Below, piece by piece: positions 48,473-62,128 of a stretch of DNA of 64,000 nt. Source of the stretch: Lichenostomus cassidix (lineage: Eukaryota; Chordata; Aves; Passeriformes; Meliphagidae); NCBI GenBank assembly GCA_008360975.2, contig CM039183.1:10195762-10259761 (forward strand), written 5' to 3'. Below the pieces are notes generated by a model. The model was not told where the DNA came from and made no database searches. It saw only the letters and a program-made list of their open reading frames with translations. The position numbers were made by a program, and so were the translations under genes. How positions within the stretch are numbered: the stretch's first letter is position 1; each line of letters starts with the position of its first letter.

Positions 48473-51400
48473 CCAAACCAAACCAGGACAAAGGGAAATG
48501 AAATAATCCACATATCAGGTTTTAATATCCAGCCTCATAGCTACAGGTTACTGAAGAATGACATGGAGATCTCCTGCATTACGGACTGGGATCAGCAACA
48601 TAATTGGAGTAGATGAAGGGTTTTCCTTATGCTGCTTGATGGAGAAATGTCCCTGACATGGATGTGCTCACTATAAATAAATAAAACTTCAGAAACCAGC
48701 ACAAATGAGATTTAGCCTTGCAAATTAGTAAACCACTGCCCCATGTACAGAATCACTGCAGGTTTGGTGCCTGATCCTGTACACGTTTAACCTCCCCCAT
48801 GTAAACAGTCCTCTGGAGTTAATGGAGCTGTACTAATTTGCAATGGCTGGAGATTAAGCCGTTGGGGTTAAGCATTTCAGGCAGCCCTGGGTGCAGCACG
48901 CTGTAACTACAGGCTGTTGGATGACTCAGAGGTGCTCCCGTGCTCTGGAATAAAAGCATCCATGGCCATTACACCACTTCTCCAGCAGCCCTGCAATGCA
49001 GCCCAGGTACAGCACTCGTCCTTCACAGGTTGTGTCTTCAGACACAGAAATCCTGTCCTGTCCTGCCCTGCAGGGAAGGGTGCAGACACTTTGCCCAGTG
49101 CTGCAATGTAAAGCTAATTCCTTTCTTTCATTTTCCCTGGGTATGTACCAATGTTTGCCAGACACTATTTCACTACTGTTACTCTGCTTGCAAGCATCTT
49201 AATTTAAATCCCATTATAGATGCACCAGGGCAAAATGATCTATCCACAGCTGAAATAATAAACTGGAGTGAGAACATCCTTGGGCTGTGAGAGACTAGAA
49301 CGAGCACTAACTGAAATGTATAAACTTACATAACATTATTTATAGAAAGGAGCCCAATTGTCAAAGGCCCTAAGTGAGCTGGAACATGGGAATGTTTGTT
49401 CTCTTTGCAAGGAAAAATTAATTATGCAAGTTTATAAATTCCAGTTACTTTGCTTGCTCATCTCCTGATGTGCCTAAGGACTGCCTGGAAGGTATTTATG
49501 GTTCCCAGCCACTGCTTCTAGAAGCATTTTTTAAACCTTGTACTTCTGCATGCCATTGCCTCCCAGGATCTTGGAGCAGGGAATTCACTTTACACACTGT
49601 TCCTTGGCCCTAGAAAAATGTAGATTTGTCCTGAGGTCCTGCAGGAGTGAGTTCATTTTAAGGGGATGCCTGGAGGAGGCCACAACTCACTGAGCCACCA
49701 CGTTTTGCAGAGGGTGGTGGGGTGGCTGCTGTGTTTTGTGAGTGCAGGAAGAGCCCTGAGCCACAGGGACCAAACACACCTCTCTCTCTGCCTGATCCAC
49801 ACATCAACTCCTGACGTGGCTTTGCTTGTTTGTTCCTTTTGCTGCCAAGAGCAGAGATGCCATGAAGGCTCTAATGCCCTCCATGGTTTGATTTGCAAGG
49901 TAGGAAAAGTGCCACTTATTACTAAAATGCACTATGTGGTGTAGTTTCCCGGCAGTGCTGTGTCCAGACAAGGCTGCCAACTGGCCAGAAAGCCCAGGAA
50001 ATGATTGTTGCCTCCCAGAAATACTATGGCTTTGGGTTTTGTGCTGTGATTGCTGTTTTTCTCCCATCCACTCCTGTAAAATGTCACTCCTCAAGGGTCT
50101 GAGGCACTTGCTGGCATCCAAAAATTCCATTTATGCAATTACCTGGTTTTATGTGTTCTCCAATACCATCCCATTACAAGAGCTAATGGCTGAATGCTGG
50201 AGTTCCAAGTGCTGCTGGCTACTAAGGGAATTAAAATGCAAGCTCCAAGTCACTTGTGTGCAGCAGAAATGAGAAACAGGGGAATATCTTTGGGGAAATC
50301 TCTCATACCTCCCTGCTGACAGATGTCCCCTGACACCTCAGCATTTCAGGGACCTCCCCTTGCTGCAATAACCCTGCAAAACGCCCCAGGGTCAAACCCC
50401 CAGCTGGACTCTCCACCCCTGACATGCCTTCAAACCTGTTTTCCTGTGATTTCCTGCACTGCAAGATCTGCCTACCGACAGAAGGAAGGAGGAAGGGCAA
50501 AGCAGCTGGGGACTTGACCTTGGGATCACATCCGGAGGGAAGCTCCAAGCACCAGCCTCTACCACCCATGACTTTGTGCCTGGACAAGCTCAGGTGATAT
50601 CCCAAAATAACACATCCCAAGTGGCACAGGCAGTTCAGAGATGAGGCTGCAGCTGCATCCCTCTTGTCACCTCATGGGAGGTGACACACCATGTCCTCTG
50701 GGACTTCTGCGGCCCTGGGGATCACCCGTGGGATTTATGCTGCTGGGAAAAGGCATCTTTGTTGGGATGTGTATGTCCTTGTTGAGGAGAGGGGGTCTCT
50801 CCAGCTTTAGCCAAGGATTGGCTAAACCAGTGTGACCTGGATGGGTGGAAACAGCTCAGTTTTGGTGCACTGAGGGGAGGAAGCACTGATGGCGATGGCT
50901 GCCTGTCCCCTGTGTATCTTTACCCCCTGACACGGTGAGGGAGACCCAGGAGCACAGCCCTAGCCTCCACATTGGATTAAATGATACCCCAAGCCACACT
51001 TCCCTAGGATTTGGGAATAATTTTGGAGGAGGATTTTAACAGGCCCAGCTTCAAGGCGAGGAGTCATTGCCTGTTTTTCCAGTCCCAAGCCACATGAAAC
51101 ACAACACATTAAAAAGTCGTCAGTGGCTGCTGCACAGGACCACTGCATTCCCCTCATTGAAAAGGCTCCCTCTGTCCCCAGAACTGAGGACCTCTTTATA
51201 AATATTTGGAATGAATGAATAAACTGTTGAAACTCCCCAGAAGGAGAAGAAAACATTTCTGTGAGAAACATATGGCCAGTGTGAGCCTTGGGGTAAAACT
51301 TCTCAGATACTTGTGCACCTACAAACGGTCAGTAAATACCTGGATCAGGAAAACTCCTCAGAAAAATGGTGAGCAATTTGTTTTATCAATACATAGCGAA

Positions 51401-51920
51401 GAGAAAATCTCCCAAAATATCGACCAGTTTACTAAAAAGTTCAAGCACAACAAGATGTGGAGATTATGGGCTCCTGTGAAATCCTTCCCATTGTTTGAAA
51501 CACAATGAGAGCACAAACACTAATATTTAGACTTGCAAAAAGGAGCTGTAAGAAAGAAAAATATTTAAAAAAAAGAAATGTAAAATAAAATGAGACTAAG
51601 CAACCTAAGTATATCATCAACTGCTGCTTTCCATGGCCCAAAACATTATGAAATACAGCACTTGCTTGAATTTGGAAAAACATGGTTGGTGAAGGAGGAA
51701 CAATTTTGCTGCCCAGGGACTACCAAGGACTGAGCAGTGTGGTCATCAACACACTCAACTTTTTTTTCCCCCCGCCTTTATTTTTTTGTTTCACAAAGTA
51801 GTTTAGAAAGATCCACCAAGAAGAAAATGAGGGTTGTTAGATATTCAGGGGAGGGAGGATTAGGAAGAGAGAGAAGCATCCACCCATAAAAATGCACCCG
51901 TTCACACCTCAACTTGGAAA

Positions 51921-52007
51921 GTATCCAACCATTTCTTAAATGTCCCCAAGTATCCAATTATTTCTTAAATGTCCCCAAGTATCAAATTATTTCTTAAATG
52001 TCCCCAA
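51921..52007. repeat. Tandem repeat, three copies of a 29-bp unit
   Basis: Three adjacent units, each GTATCCAATTATTTCTTAAA plus TGTCCCCAA with one to three mismatches. The array is short and noncoding. Confidence 0.95.
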
Positions 52008-54126
52008 GACTTTTTGCCTCAGCCTCCTTCCCTTGTTAGCCATTCCACATATTTATTATTCTTTGCATGAAATAATACTTCCTGACATCTGTTCCCAGTT
52101 CGTTTCTCTTTAATTTCCATTTATAGCACATTTTCCTAGCCTCTGACCGTGTTAAAATAAAACAATAAGTATGTTTGACACAGTGCAAGTTACTTAAGAT
52201 CATGATCCTTCCCTGACCTTGGTTTTTTTTTTTTTTTCCCTTTAAATATGTCCTAAAACACAGAAAGCATTTGAATGAACTTAGTTCAAAAAGGCAGTGG
52301 AAAGCTCAGAGAGTCACAAAGCACTCATTCCTCAGCGGTGCTGCAGCACTCAGGGAGGAGCAGCTTGTGGTTACAGCCCAGCTCTCTGACAAGGATCAGC
52401 ATTTGGGGAAACAGAGGTGCTGGGGGCTGTGCAGTCCCTCTGTGACATAAGAGGCCAGGACCAGCAGGCTGTAAGAGACAAGGCAGCAGCAGGACAGGCA
52501 CGGCAAGGGAAATGTTAATTCCCTGTGCAGTGACACAGATTGGTTCGAAGGCTGCTTCCCCTTCTGACCAGACAGATGGGAAAAGGTGCCCTTCCCTTGC
52601 TCTGAAGAGATTTCGCGTCCAAGTGCAATCTGGCAACTCCACAAGCAATAAATTCTCAAGGAGAAGCAGTGAGGAGTGCTTTAGTTATGGCACAAGAACT
52701 TTTTATGTTGTCATCTCTATATTGGTACCAGCCCTCAGTGTAATTTTAGCTCAGGAGGAGGTTGCTTATGAAGGGAATATAAAATGGCAAGAAGCAACGC
52801 AGCCTCCAACCCAATGTGTGTGCACACCTTCCACTCAAGTGACAGAGCAAACCAGGATTGTCACTTTGCTATGGACCACCAGGCAGCTCTCCTGGAAGGC
52901 CCATCCTGCTCTGTGCAAGTGCTGGCCTGCTCAGACTGCTGCTCCAGCTCCTGCTGAGCCAGTTCCGTGTGGAGAGACATCCTGCTGGGACAGGGCTGGC
53001 AAGGTCGCAGCCCTGAAGGGAAACACAGGGAACTGCAAACCCTGCTGGGAGCCTCTGTCAGCGCAGGGGCAGCAGCAGCTCTGCAGTTGGGTGCTACAGC
53101 ACAGATGGGGCTGCTGCAACAGCCAGGAGCCACCTGGGCACTGCAGACCCCCTGACCTTACTGCTCCTGGCAGCTTTCGTCACACAAGGGTTTCACTGAC
53201 CCTTGTCAAGCTGCCAAGGGCGTTTTCTTTCACCCACATTCCGAGCTCAACGTGCACACGATTAGGAACCTTGGGCTCCACCTGAGGCTTTCTGAGGTCA
53301 AACCAAGCCATGACAAACATGAGAGCAGCCAAGTTCAGCTGTGCTCTGACAAAGCTCTGTGCCAGGGCTGCACCACTACAGCCCAAGAGCCACAAGGGGA
53401 TGGATGAGGGTGGATGGTCTTCGGGAAGCAGATCAGAAGTGGCTTTTAAGGCTCACCAGTAAATAGCTGGATCAGCTCCTTTGTGCATGCAGGACTGTTC
53501 CTTTTGGGAAACCAGCACTCCATTGCTCAGGAGATTCTTGCTCCCCTGGTTGTCCCCTGGCTCCCCAGGCATCAGGAAGGTGCAGCCAGGTTGGCCAGCC
53601 CTTGGGAACCACTGAATCCTTGGCAGCATGGGGCTCACAGGTACAGAAATGTTTGTGTCTCTGCTCCCTGAACTCCCTGCATTTCATCTGCTTTCCTGGG
53701 CTTTAAGCAGACAGAGCTCACACAGGTGGATTTGTCCTACAGAGTCCATGGTTTGGAAGGATAAACACGAGTAATCTGCCTGTTTCTTCTGCTCATTTCT
53801 CCTCTTACACAAGTGGCCAATTTACCTTTGCTGTTCATCCAGCCCAGCATTTACAGCATCTGGAAGACTCCAGGACTGACTGAGAGGAAAAAGAAAAGCT
53901 GTGCTACACTCCAAGGCCTGATTACACAAAGCTTTGTGCAAACAGTGTTGCTGCTGCCTTGGAAAAAAGGTGAGGAGGAGGGGATGAGAAAGCTTCAGTG
54001 TGATTTAGCCCATTCTTGGGGTTATAATCAGGATTTAACCATCACCACCTATTTTGTGTGCAGAAACAGGAATTGTGAAAATGTACCAAAGGTCCAAGGT
54101 TAATTCTTTTTTTAAGTTGCAATCTC

Positions 54127-54132
54127 TTTATT
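54127..54132 (-). terminator. COMMD1: COMMD1 poly(A) signal
   Basis: AATAAA on the minus strand begins only three bases after the COMMD1 stop codon (TAA TCA AATAAA). Cleavage 10-30 bases further on would give a 3' untranslated region of only a few tens of bases. No other hexamer was noted just downstream. Confidence 0.75.
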
Positions 54133-54135
54133 TGA

Positions 54136-54243
54136 TTAAGTAGTCTGAGTCAACAAAGTCATACTCTCCTCTATTTCTGAGAGTTTCTTCAGCATCTGGC
54201 TCACCTTGGCCTCATCAAACTCCATGCAGAGAAATTCCGATTC
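54136..54243 (-). CDS. COMMD1: COMM domain-containing protein 1, last coding exon
   Basis: A 108-bp exon after the acceptor TCTCTCTTGTTTCGTAG. It encodes 35 residues, ESEFLCMEFDEAKVSQMLKK then LSEIEESMTLLTQTT, and a TAA stop. This matches the C-terminal end of the COMM domain of COMMD1; the human protein ends ESEFLCLEFDEVKVNQILKT with a similar tail. COMMD1 is a subunit of the Commander/CCC endosomal recycling complex, with roles in copper export and in NF-kB turnover; the COMM domain mediates pairing with other COMMD proteins. Earlier exons are not seen and should lie beyond the right edge, which fits the large intron in this gene. Strand and order relative to B3GNT2 agree with the mammalian arrangement. 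Confidence 0.95.
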   Translation of the reverse strand, partial: ESEFLCMEFDEAKVSQMLKKLSEIEESMTLLTQTT

Positions 54244-57200
54244 CTACGAAACAAGAGAGAAAAATATTTGAGAAAAATAATTACATTTGATCCCTGTGCA
54301 GAAAGAAATATTTGGTGAGGAATTTGACAGCTCAACTCCATTTGGCAATGGGCTTTCCTGTATTTTCCTGTCTGATTAGGAGTGCTAATTTTTATCAGTG
54401 ATAAAAATCCAGATCATGTCTGCTCGAAGAAGATGTGTTTGCAGGAGACTGGATAAGAAAGCCTGAACAAAACCCTGGAGTATCTCTCCCAACACTCCTT
54501 GATTAGGAAGCACTGGAAAAGTCAGATCTCAGGCAATCCATGAGCTAAGCCCTGAGGCTTTGTGGAGCACCAGGCAGAAGACAGACCACAGACCCTTGCT
54601 GGAGTTTACCATTCCCCACGGACATGAGTAGACAGGGACACATCAGCCTACCCTGAACAACTGCTGCAAACTGGGACTGCAAAGCCAGTGCCTCTTCAGC
54701 TCCTGCTGAATCTCCCCAGTTTTAGCATCCTTCTTTTCCCAGACCTGACCAGAAAAGTCCAGAGCAGGCTTCCACAGAACAGCTACTGCAGGAGGAGCAG
54801 CTTTTCTCACCACCCCAAAATAATCCCAGTATCCATAACACAACACAAGTGTCCTTTCACAGGCAGATCTGAGGAAAGCTCTCCCCTCTGTAACCTGACC
54901 TCTCATTGCTCCACGTGTGTTCCAGCCACGAGCTGGTTTCTATCTGACCTTTCAGGGAAGGAGTGGCAGTGCCATGCAATGCAGGGACCTGGTTCTCCAC
55001 AGGATTACCTCCAAGACCAAGCTCCTGTTGACAACTCAGGCTTTGCAGCCACAGCTCTGCACCCCGAGTCATGTGAGCTCATCCACAGATTTAATCAGGC
55101 CAGCGTTTGCCCATGCAACCTTTGAGATCTGCTAAAGCTGATTTCATAGCTTAATCACACAGGGAATGTGAGTGGACAGGAGGAGATCGAAGCGCCTACG
55201 TCTGGAGATGTTTTTGCCTGAGCCCAAGGCATGAGGACTTTTTTTTTGTTCCCCTCTTCAGGTTTTGTCAGCCAAAAGGAATGTAAATGGATCAAAACAA
55301 AACTCTTTGATTACACAAAGAGTTGCCACTTCATACAAGTGTAAGTGCACTCATAAAACATTCCTTTAGCTATAAAGCAGCTAAAACTCTCCCATGTGGG
55401 CTGGATGGTGTCTGGTTATCCACTCTCAGCTGGACCAACCTAAAACTTGACCCAAGAGGGCTGTAAGTCAGGCTGCTCAGAACTGAGCTTCAGCTTTATT
55501 TAATGCTTTGTTAGTTCATCTCCCCCATGAAAAAAGGAAGAAAAAAAAAAAAAAAGATGGAGCAGGAAATAAGGCATCCCATTAGATACTTCCCACTGCT
55601 AAAAAAAAATTCAGCCCCCTTGGACTTAAAAAAATCCAAAATGGAACTTATCAGCCACTGACTGAAAGTCCTGCAGCTCAGCAACCCTGCTGCCCAGGCT
55701 GGAATCTGGGTTCAGGTTCGGGCTCAGGCTGGGAAGCCAAGCTCGATGCCGTGAGGAAGGTGTGGGAATGGACACTCATTTCCTGCAGCCGCCTTGCCTT
55801 TGTCCCCTCATGCTTTCCCACCCCTCCTCCCATTTCACTACCCCGGCTATAAAAAGGAGCTGCAAAACAAAACATCCAAGAAACACAAACTGCCCCCAGC
55901 CTTGAACCAGGTTTTCTAGGAGCTCCAACAACAGTGCTGCAAAAATATTTATGTGAGAGACTAAGAGAAGCACGACTTTTTCTGTCTCAGTAACTATACT
56001 TGAAAACCCCATGTATTTTTAGACAACCAATCCTCACAAACCGAAAACCTAAAAAAAAAATACAATTCTTCTCTACTGCATCAGTTTGGCCAGCTACTTA
56101 AAATGCTTTCTAGCAACTTTGATACGCACAGTATTTTTAACTTTTAGCCACTATATTGGAACAACAGAAAGAAACCTCTCAGAATTCGCACATCATTGTA
56201 TTCATATTCATTCCCACTTGAATTGGAGACCTCCTACAACATTCAGCATTTCAAAGCCACCAGCCAAGGCGCCAGACCCACTCTTAGAAGCCGTCTCAAC
56301 TCGATGTGGTGCTTGTAAGATCATTAGTGGTTCTTTGTAAAGGAATTATCCCAGCTTGAATTACCAGGAAAGCGCTCTTCAGACAGTGCAAAAGCATCAG
56401 CTTGGGATGTCTGTGTGCAAACACAGCCAGCCAGCCAAGTACTTCTGGACTTGTGCACCCACACAGCTGCTTCCTGGAGCAATGGAGTATTGTAGGGGTT
56501 TAGGTCTGATCCTTTTGGAGCAGGGAATGCAGACATTTGCTCTGCAGAATGTCAATGCAATTTCATGCTCTGGGAGATATTTTATTCGCCTGTTTTAGGT
56601 TTTGCCTGAAATTAGGATGTTTTAAAGATTTAGCTGCTCCTTGCATAAGTAAAAATCCAATCTGTAATGTCACCAAACTCGCCTTCAAACAGCCTGGTAC
56701 CTTTCATTGTGACTAAGAACCCCCATTAATTTTCAGCCTTCCCAATTTTTTTTGGTCAACAGAGACCAAAAAGAACTCAGAATTCCAACAGAAGTTATTA
56801 TCAAATGTAGGAGAGCTCAGAAATGCAGCCTTTTTGGGCAGAAATGGTGGGCCTGGCTGATATCAAAGCAGCAGGGCTGTGGTTAAACCAGAGATGTGTT
56901 AACACAGATGAGTCTCTGACTGTTCCCATTACCAGCAAGTTAGGCTGGAAACAGAAAACCAACGGGGGATAAATCAAGCAAGGAGTTTGTCCCCAAGCCA
57001 TCACCGAGGAGAATTCACAGCACAGCACCTCCTGCAGCAACACCCACGGGCAGAAACAAATGTCATTTTGGTGCCAAGGCACTAATTCAACACAAAATAC
57101 TCATTTCAGAAAAAATCTGCTGTCGAGATTTTTTTTTTTTTCCCAATTTTGCAAACAAGTGTTAAGAGATTGCTTCTCTGGAGTAAAAGGAAATGCAAGC

Positions 57201-57380
57201 CTGGGCTTAGGTACAACCTGCTGTTGCCAAAAAATCTGGTTTATCTGATAATGCCAACTCTCCCACTTCCTCCAAATTTGCTAATTCCATGTAAATACTA
57301 TTTGAATAAAACACCTGCAGGGACTACCCTGTAAATATTAACCCAAGTCACAAGTGCAATAGTATTTCAGCAGGAAAATC

Positions 57381-57832
57381 AATCACAGAATCACAGGATG
57401 GTTTGGGTTGGAAAGGACCTTCAAGCTCAATCCTGGGCAGAGACACCTTCCACTAGAGCAGGTTGCTCCAAGCCCCATCCAGCCTGGCTTTGAACATTTC
57501 CAGGGATGGGGCAGCCACAACATGTCTGTGCAAACTGTGCCTTATCACCCCACAGTCAAGATTTTTCCCCCAGTATTTATTCTAAACCACTCTCTTTCAG
57601 TTTAAAACCATTCCCCTTGTCCTGTCACTCCGTACTGTGTCCAAAGTCCCTCTCCAGCTCTCTTGGAGCCTCCTTTAGGTACTGGAAGGAGCTCTAAGGT
57701 CTCCCCAGAGTCTTCTCTTCTCTTCTTCATGCTGAAAAACCCAAACTGTGCCAGCCTGGCTGAGGTGCTCCAGGCCTGGCAACATCTTTGTCACTGTCCT
57801 TTGGACTCATTCCATCAGGTCCATGTGGATTA
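57381..57832 (-). mobile_element. CR1 LINE 3' fragment, reverse orientation
   Basis: On the plus strand it begins AATCACAGAATCACAGGATG, then GGTTTGGGTTGGAAAGGACC, and continues through TTCCAGGGATGGGGCAGCCACAAC, TTTAGGTACTGGAAGGAGCTCTAAGGTCTCCCC and CCATCAGGTCCATG. This is the classic reverse complement of the avian CR1 3' end. About 450 bp, 5'-truncated, in the COMMD1 intron. Coding remnants are too short to matter. Confidence 0.9.
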
Positions 57833-60800
57833 TTGGTCAATAATGGTGAATTAGGAGCCTTCCTCCTCATGGCTCAGCACCAGAGCAGGTTTTGCCTAAG
57901 CCACTATCTGCTTACAGGCTTGCATGGTAAAGAAATGCTTTAAATATTGATTAAAAAAAAAAAAGGGGTGGAAAAAAAAAAAATTCCCAAATTCCAAAGA
58001 GGTAAGAGAAATAAATAAAAATTAACTTAAAATCCCAACATAACCAGAAATTCAAAATGGAAATTAGACACTTTTTAACAGTGCAAGGACACATTGTCTT
58101 TGGAAAAGACACATCCAGAATTCATTTTTGCAATGATGCTGCCAACTCTGCCATAGAAGATTTCCTTCACTGCAGACTATTCTAACTTACTCATTACTGG
58201 GGGAATTTGGTATTGTGCTGAAAAAAAACCCCTGATAAACTCACCCCAGCACTATTAACTTCCAAACCTTTCTCTGGGTGACCTCTTCCTCACATGTCAC
58301 AATACACAACCAGCTGCATTTCATCTTGCATGGATGACCCCAAAAGAGGAAAAATACTGGATTTCAGCTTGTATTTCCTTCTTCAAAAATCACAGTAATA
58401 CAACATTAAAATGGATAGTTCCACTGGGTGGAAATATTTCATGTCAGATGTTTAGGAGAGCAATTTATTTTTGCCACCTAGATTCTCATATTAGGAACAT
58501 CTGATAAATGGTAAAAAAAAAATTGCCACAAACCAGTGCAGAACAAAAAAGGTGTGAGATGCTGCATCGATTCTTCTATCACATTGCATCAATCGTGATC
58601 CAGCTCCAAATTTCTGGAGTTATTTTTATATTCATTAATATTCTGCAAGATACACTGGGGCATATGATAATGACAGCAAAATCTAAGTAATTCCACAAAA
58701 ATGCAATAGGTTGCAATCCACTGATTTCATACTCTCACATTCCTGACAATACTAAATTCATTATTTTTAATTCAATTCAGAGCTATTTTTGCTACATATC
58801 TACAATCATGCCCTTCAAAAACTCTAATGTAAAGTGCAATTCATTTCCATAATACTGTATGAAATAAAACACAAATATTTGTAACTCCAAGTGCCTTTTA
58901 ATTCTCCATTATTTTGGTATTACATGAACCAGGAACCTCTTAAGCAAATTATTATTACATCCCCATTAAAAAAAAAAGTTAACTCGATTGCAGATTTTTT
59001 AATACTTTTAATGTAGCATCAAGCCTGTAATATCACAGATTAAGCAGATTAAGGATTGCAGAAAATGGAACAATTCCAGAAGATAAAAGTAGGTCCCTGA
59101 TACTGCACAGCAAATGTAATGTCATTCCTTTTACATTATCAGCCTCCTGAAAATAGTCTACCTCATATTTTATATCCTACATGAAAAATGAGCATTTACG
59201 AATGCAGAGATGCACATGCTTTATCTACTGCTCCCTGTGCCTTTTGGAAGAGCAGCTTTCTTTTCAGGAAGTGTTAAAGAAAAGCAAACACAAACCATAA
59301 TTTAATCAGTGCAACCAATTAGAAAGCAGCATACTCTGCAGCTTTTATACATTTCACATCACGGAGTTAACAAGAATAACATTATTCTTAATAATTAGCA
59401 AGGAAAAAGACAGCAGTTTTATGAAAGCCTTATACACTTCCTATATGGCTCTGCTGTTTTCAAACTGGTGATATCAACCTGCATTGGTTTCTGTAAACCT
59501 TCCAACTTCTCTATTTTTGATTTCTCAAAAAAATCACATTGATTTGTACCTGTTTCTGTTTTTTTAGCTTTCCCCATATGCTACCCAGAGTCCCCTGCCC
59601 TGTGTGCTGCCCCTGCACAAACTCATCCACTGCTCCACTCACAGCCCTTCAACCACAGTGTGCAAATGCACAGGCTGACCATGAACAAGTTGGGGAGGTC
59701 CAGCACAGATTTGGGATTTCTGTTCAGCACGGAAAGAGCACTCAGTCCTAGCTGCAGTTCCCAGATGCTGGGAGCACTCTGCTCTTCCACTGTGGATTCC
59801 CTCAGCCCAGACCCTCAGCTGATTTAGGGAAGGCAAACATTCCAGTGCTGAGAGAAGCTCACTGTGCTCAGAAAGGTTATAAAAACCACAGTTCTGCTGG
59901 TACCAACACAGTGCAGAAAAAAGAACCTGTTTATGCTGACAAAATGCAAATTTCATTCTCATCTATGGGTGACTCTTTGCAAGGTTACACCTGTGACTTT
60001 TCATGTGGCCTTACCTGATCGATTGCTGTTTGCTAAACCTGCTTGCCTGGTTCCTCCAACACCCTTTCACATCTTCAGCTTCCTGAGGCTCAGGCTGCCC
60101 CATAAAATCTGCTGCAGGCACAGGAACTTAACAGAATAGAAAACCCTTTATGGCTCTGTCTCACTGGAGAGTGGTGGATGTTTAACTCAGTATAATGCTG
60201 CATTTCCACTCTGGAACATGCTCAGTTTAGGCTAAATCCTCTTGGAATTGAGCTGTTGGACAAAATCTCCACCAAAGATGCACAAATGAGATGTTCAGAA
60301 GATCCTAAATTTTTAAGGCAATTCTTTATTATGAGGGCACTGAGAGGCACCTTTTTGACCTTGCTGTAGACCTTGAGCTTACTATTTCCAAGGTTTGTTC
60401 TTTTTCTCAAAAAACCCCATTATGGTACTTTCTATATTAAAAAAAAAAATTAAGGAGAAACCTCCAGAATATATTTTGATATTTGATTTTATACTTGATC
60501 TTGGATGTGGGTAAAGCAGTTTGGGGAAGGATTCAGCCTGGCATGGGAAATCCTGACCATGTAAATTGGTCAGAGCTGAAGGCCACTAAATACAAGGCTG
60601 GGTAATCCCAACCAAAGGCACTGCCAGAACTTCTGCCTGCTTGAGCCAGGAATGAACCTGAGACAGGGGAACAGAAAGTGTTGTGATCTAACTCCTGGTG
60701 CAGGAAAGAAAAGTGAAACGTCTTTGTAGCTGAACTGTTTCTAAAAAACAATGCAAAACCACTTGCTGCCTGACCCCCTCTCTACCCCTACAGACATTAT

Positions 60801-61360
60801 TTTGTCAAAGAAAACACATCAAGGCTGTTTTCATTTGAATTCCAACATCTTTGAAAGCACAGCTGAGCTCGAGCTTTTTCAAAACCCTGGAACGGTGAGT
60901 GTGGAATGTTTAATCTTTAACAGGAGCATTTTTCTTCTGCTGCTTGACTGGCTTGAGGTAAATAGGTGTAATGGCATGCCAAATAAATCAATTAACCTGC
61001 TTAGGCTAATGACACTGTCTTGGGGACCCTGGTATGCAACTTGAGCCAGCTGCTATTTCAACAAAGGTGTAAAAAGAGCTAAAATCATTAACTAAGAAAG
61101 GCATTTGCTCTCCAACTCTTCTTTGCACAAACTTTGCTTCCACTTGTCACAGGCAACTCTATGCAGATGGGTTGCAGAGGTTTACACCACTTAGTGTGAA
61201 TATTAGGAAGAAAGTCCTGCTCTTCTCCTGTCCTGCAGGAGTGGCATCTTTGTCCTTACAAGGAGATGAACTCCAGAGAGCTGTGGCTCTTCAAGGTCGA
61301 GGCTTATGAAGGGAGAATTTATGAAGATTTATTTGGGGTTTTGTGATCAGTTTTTAGAAA

Positions 61361-61582
61361 TCATAGAGTAGTTTGGGTAGAAGAGACATTTTAAAGTCAC
61401 CTAGTCCAGCTAGAGTCATCTGGCCCATCCAGAACAGGGGTATCTTCAGTGAGACCCGTCCAACCTGACCCTGGATGTTCCCAGGGATGGGGAATCCACC
61501 CCCTCTCTGGGCAGCCTGTTCCAGTGTTTCACCACCCTCATGATAAAAAACTTCTTGCTTCTATCTAATGTGAATTTATCCC
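61361..61582 (-). mobile_element. CR1 LINE 3' fragment, reverse orientation
   Basis: TCATAGAGTAGTTTGGGTAG, CCCAGGGATGGGGAATCCACC, CTGGGCAGCCTGTTCCAGTG and CACCACCCTCATGATAAAAA follow the reverse-complemented CR1 3' region. More diverged than the 57381 copy, so probably older. Confidence 0.85.
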
Positions 61583-62040
61583 CACACACTGATCATCACT
61601 GGTCTAGACTCCATATGGGAAATGGCTCATAAAAGCTTCATGGGGAATCACCTTAAACCTTTAACAAACACAGTTGCCATTTCTCAATCACCCTGAAAGT
61701 GGAAATTAGACAGAAAGTTACATATCCTGTTTCCTCTTTTACAAGAAAGCTTTTGGTGATCTTATGTAATTCCAGTGTCTGCCATAAGATGCAATCTTAG
61801 GGAAAGAGTGAAATATTATGTTTTAATTTTGTGTGTATCTTTCTCCCTGTGGATGCCTCAGTGCCCATCTATGGATATTTGGCAGAACTGATAGAGATTT
61901 TAACAGGAGAATAAAAAAAAAAAAAGACAGTGAAAATTGACAGTGCAAGCTTCACCAAACTGTACAGAGAAGTACATAAAGCCAGCATAAAAAAAAAATT
62001 AAATTACCTTTGTATCACTGTGAGATTTGAATCAATGCAT

Positions 62041-62128
62041 GTATTTAAAAACTAAATGTATAATAAAAACTATATATAACTATATAAGAATATATATAAG
62101 TAGTTTATATAATTATATATATTACATG
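62041..62128. repeat. AT-rich low-complexity patch
   Basis: Repeated TATATAA/AACTATATA words (for example ACTATATATAACTATATAAG) make up a degenerate AT tract in the COMMD1 intron. Confidence 0.8.

Larger units (their letters stand above)
43561..54110. other. B3GNT2-COMMD1 intergenic region
   Basis: About 10.5 kb between the B3GNT2 promoter and the COMMD1 3' end. The longest open frames (46545-47075 and 52512-53285, both plus) show no recognisable domain, no favourable splice structure and no neighbour support. Repeats found: an A-rich patch (about 44880-44912), poly(A) at 48451-48472, the 29-bp tandem repeat at 51921-52007 and a poly(T) stretch near 52219-52237. Confidence 0.5.

Noticed and set aside
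52512..53285. 257-codon open frame on the plus strand
   Set aside because: No recognisable domain, Cys/Gln/Trp-rich mixed composition, no splice or neighbour support; a chance frame in GC-richer sequence.
61190..61230. Possible further CR1-like words (GTGAATATTAGGAAGAAAG)
   Set aside because: Match too short and diverged to separate from chance.
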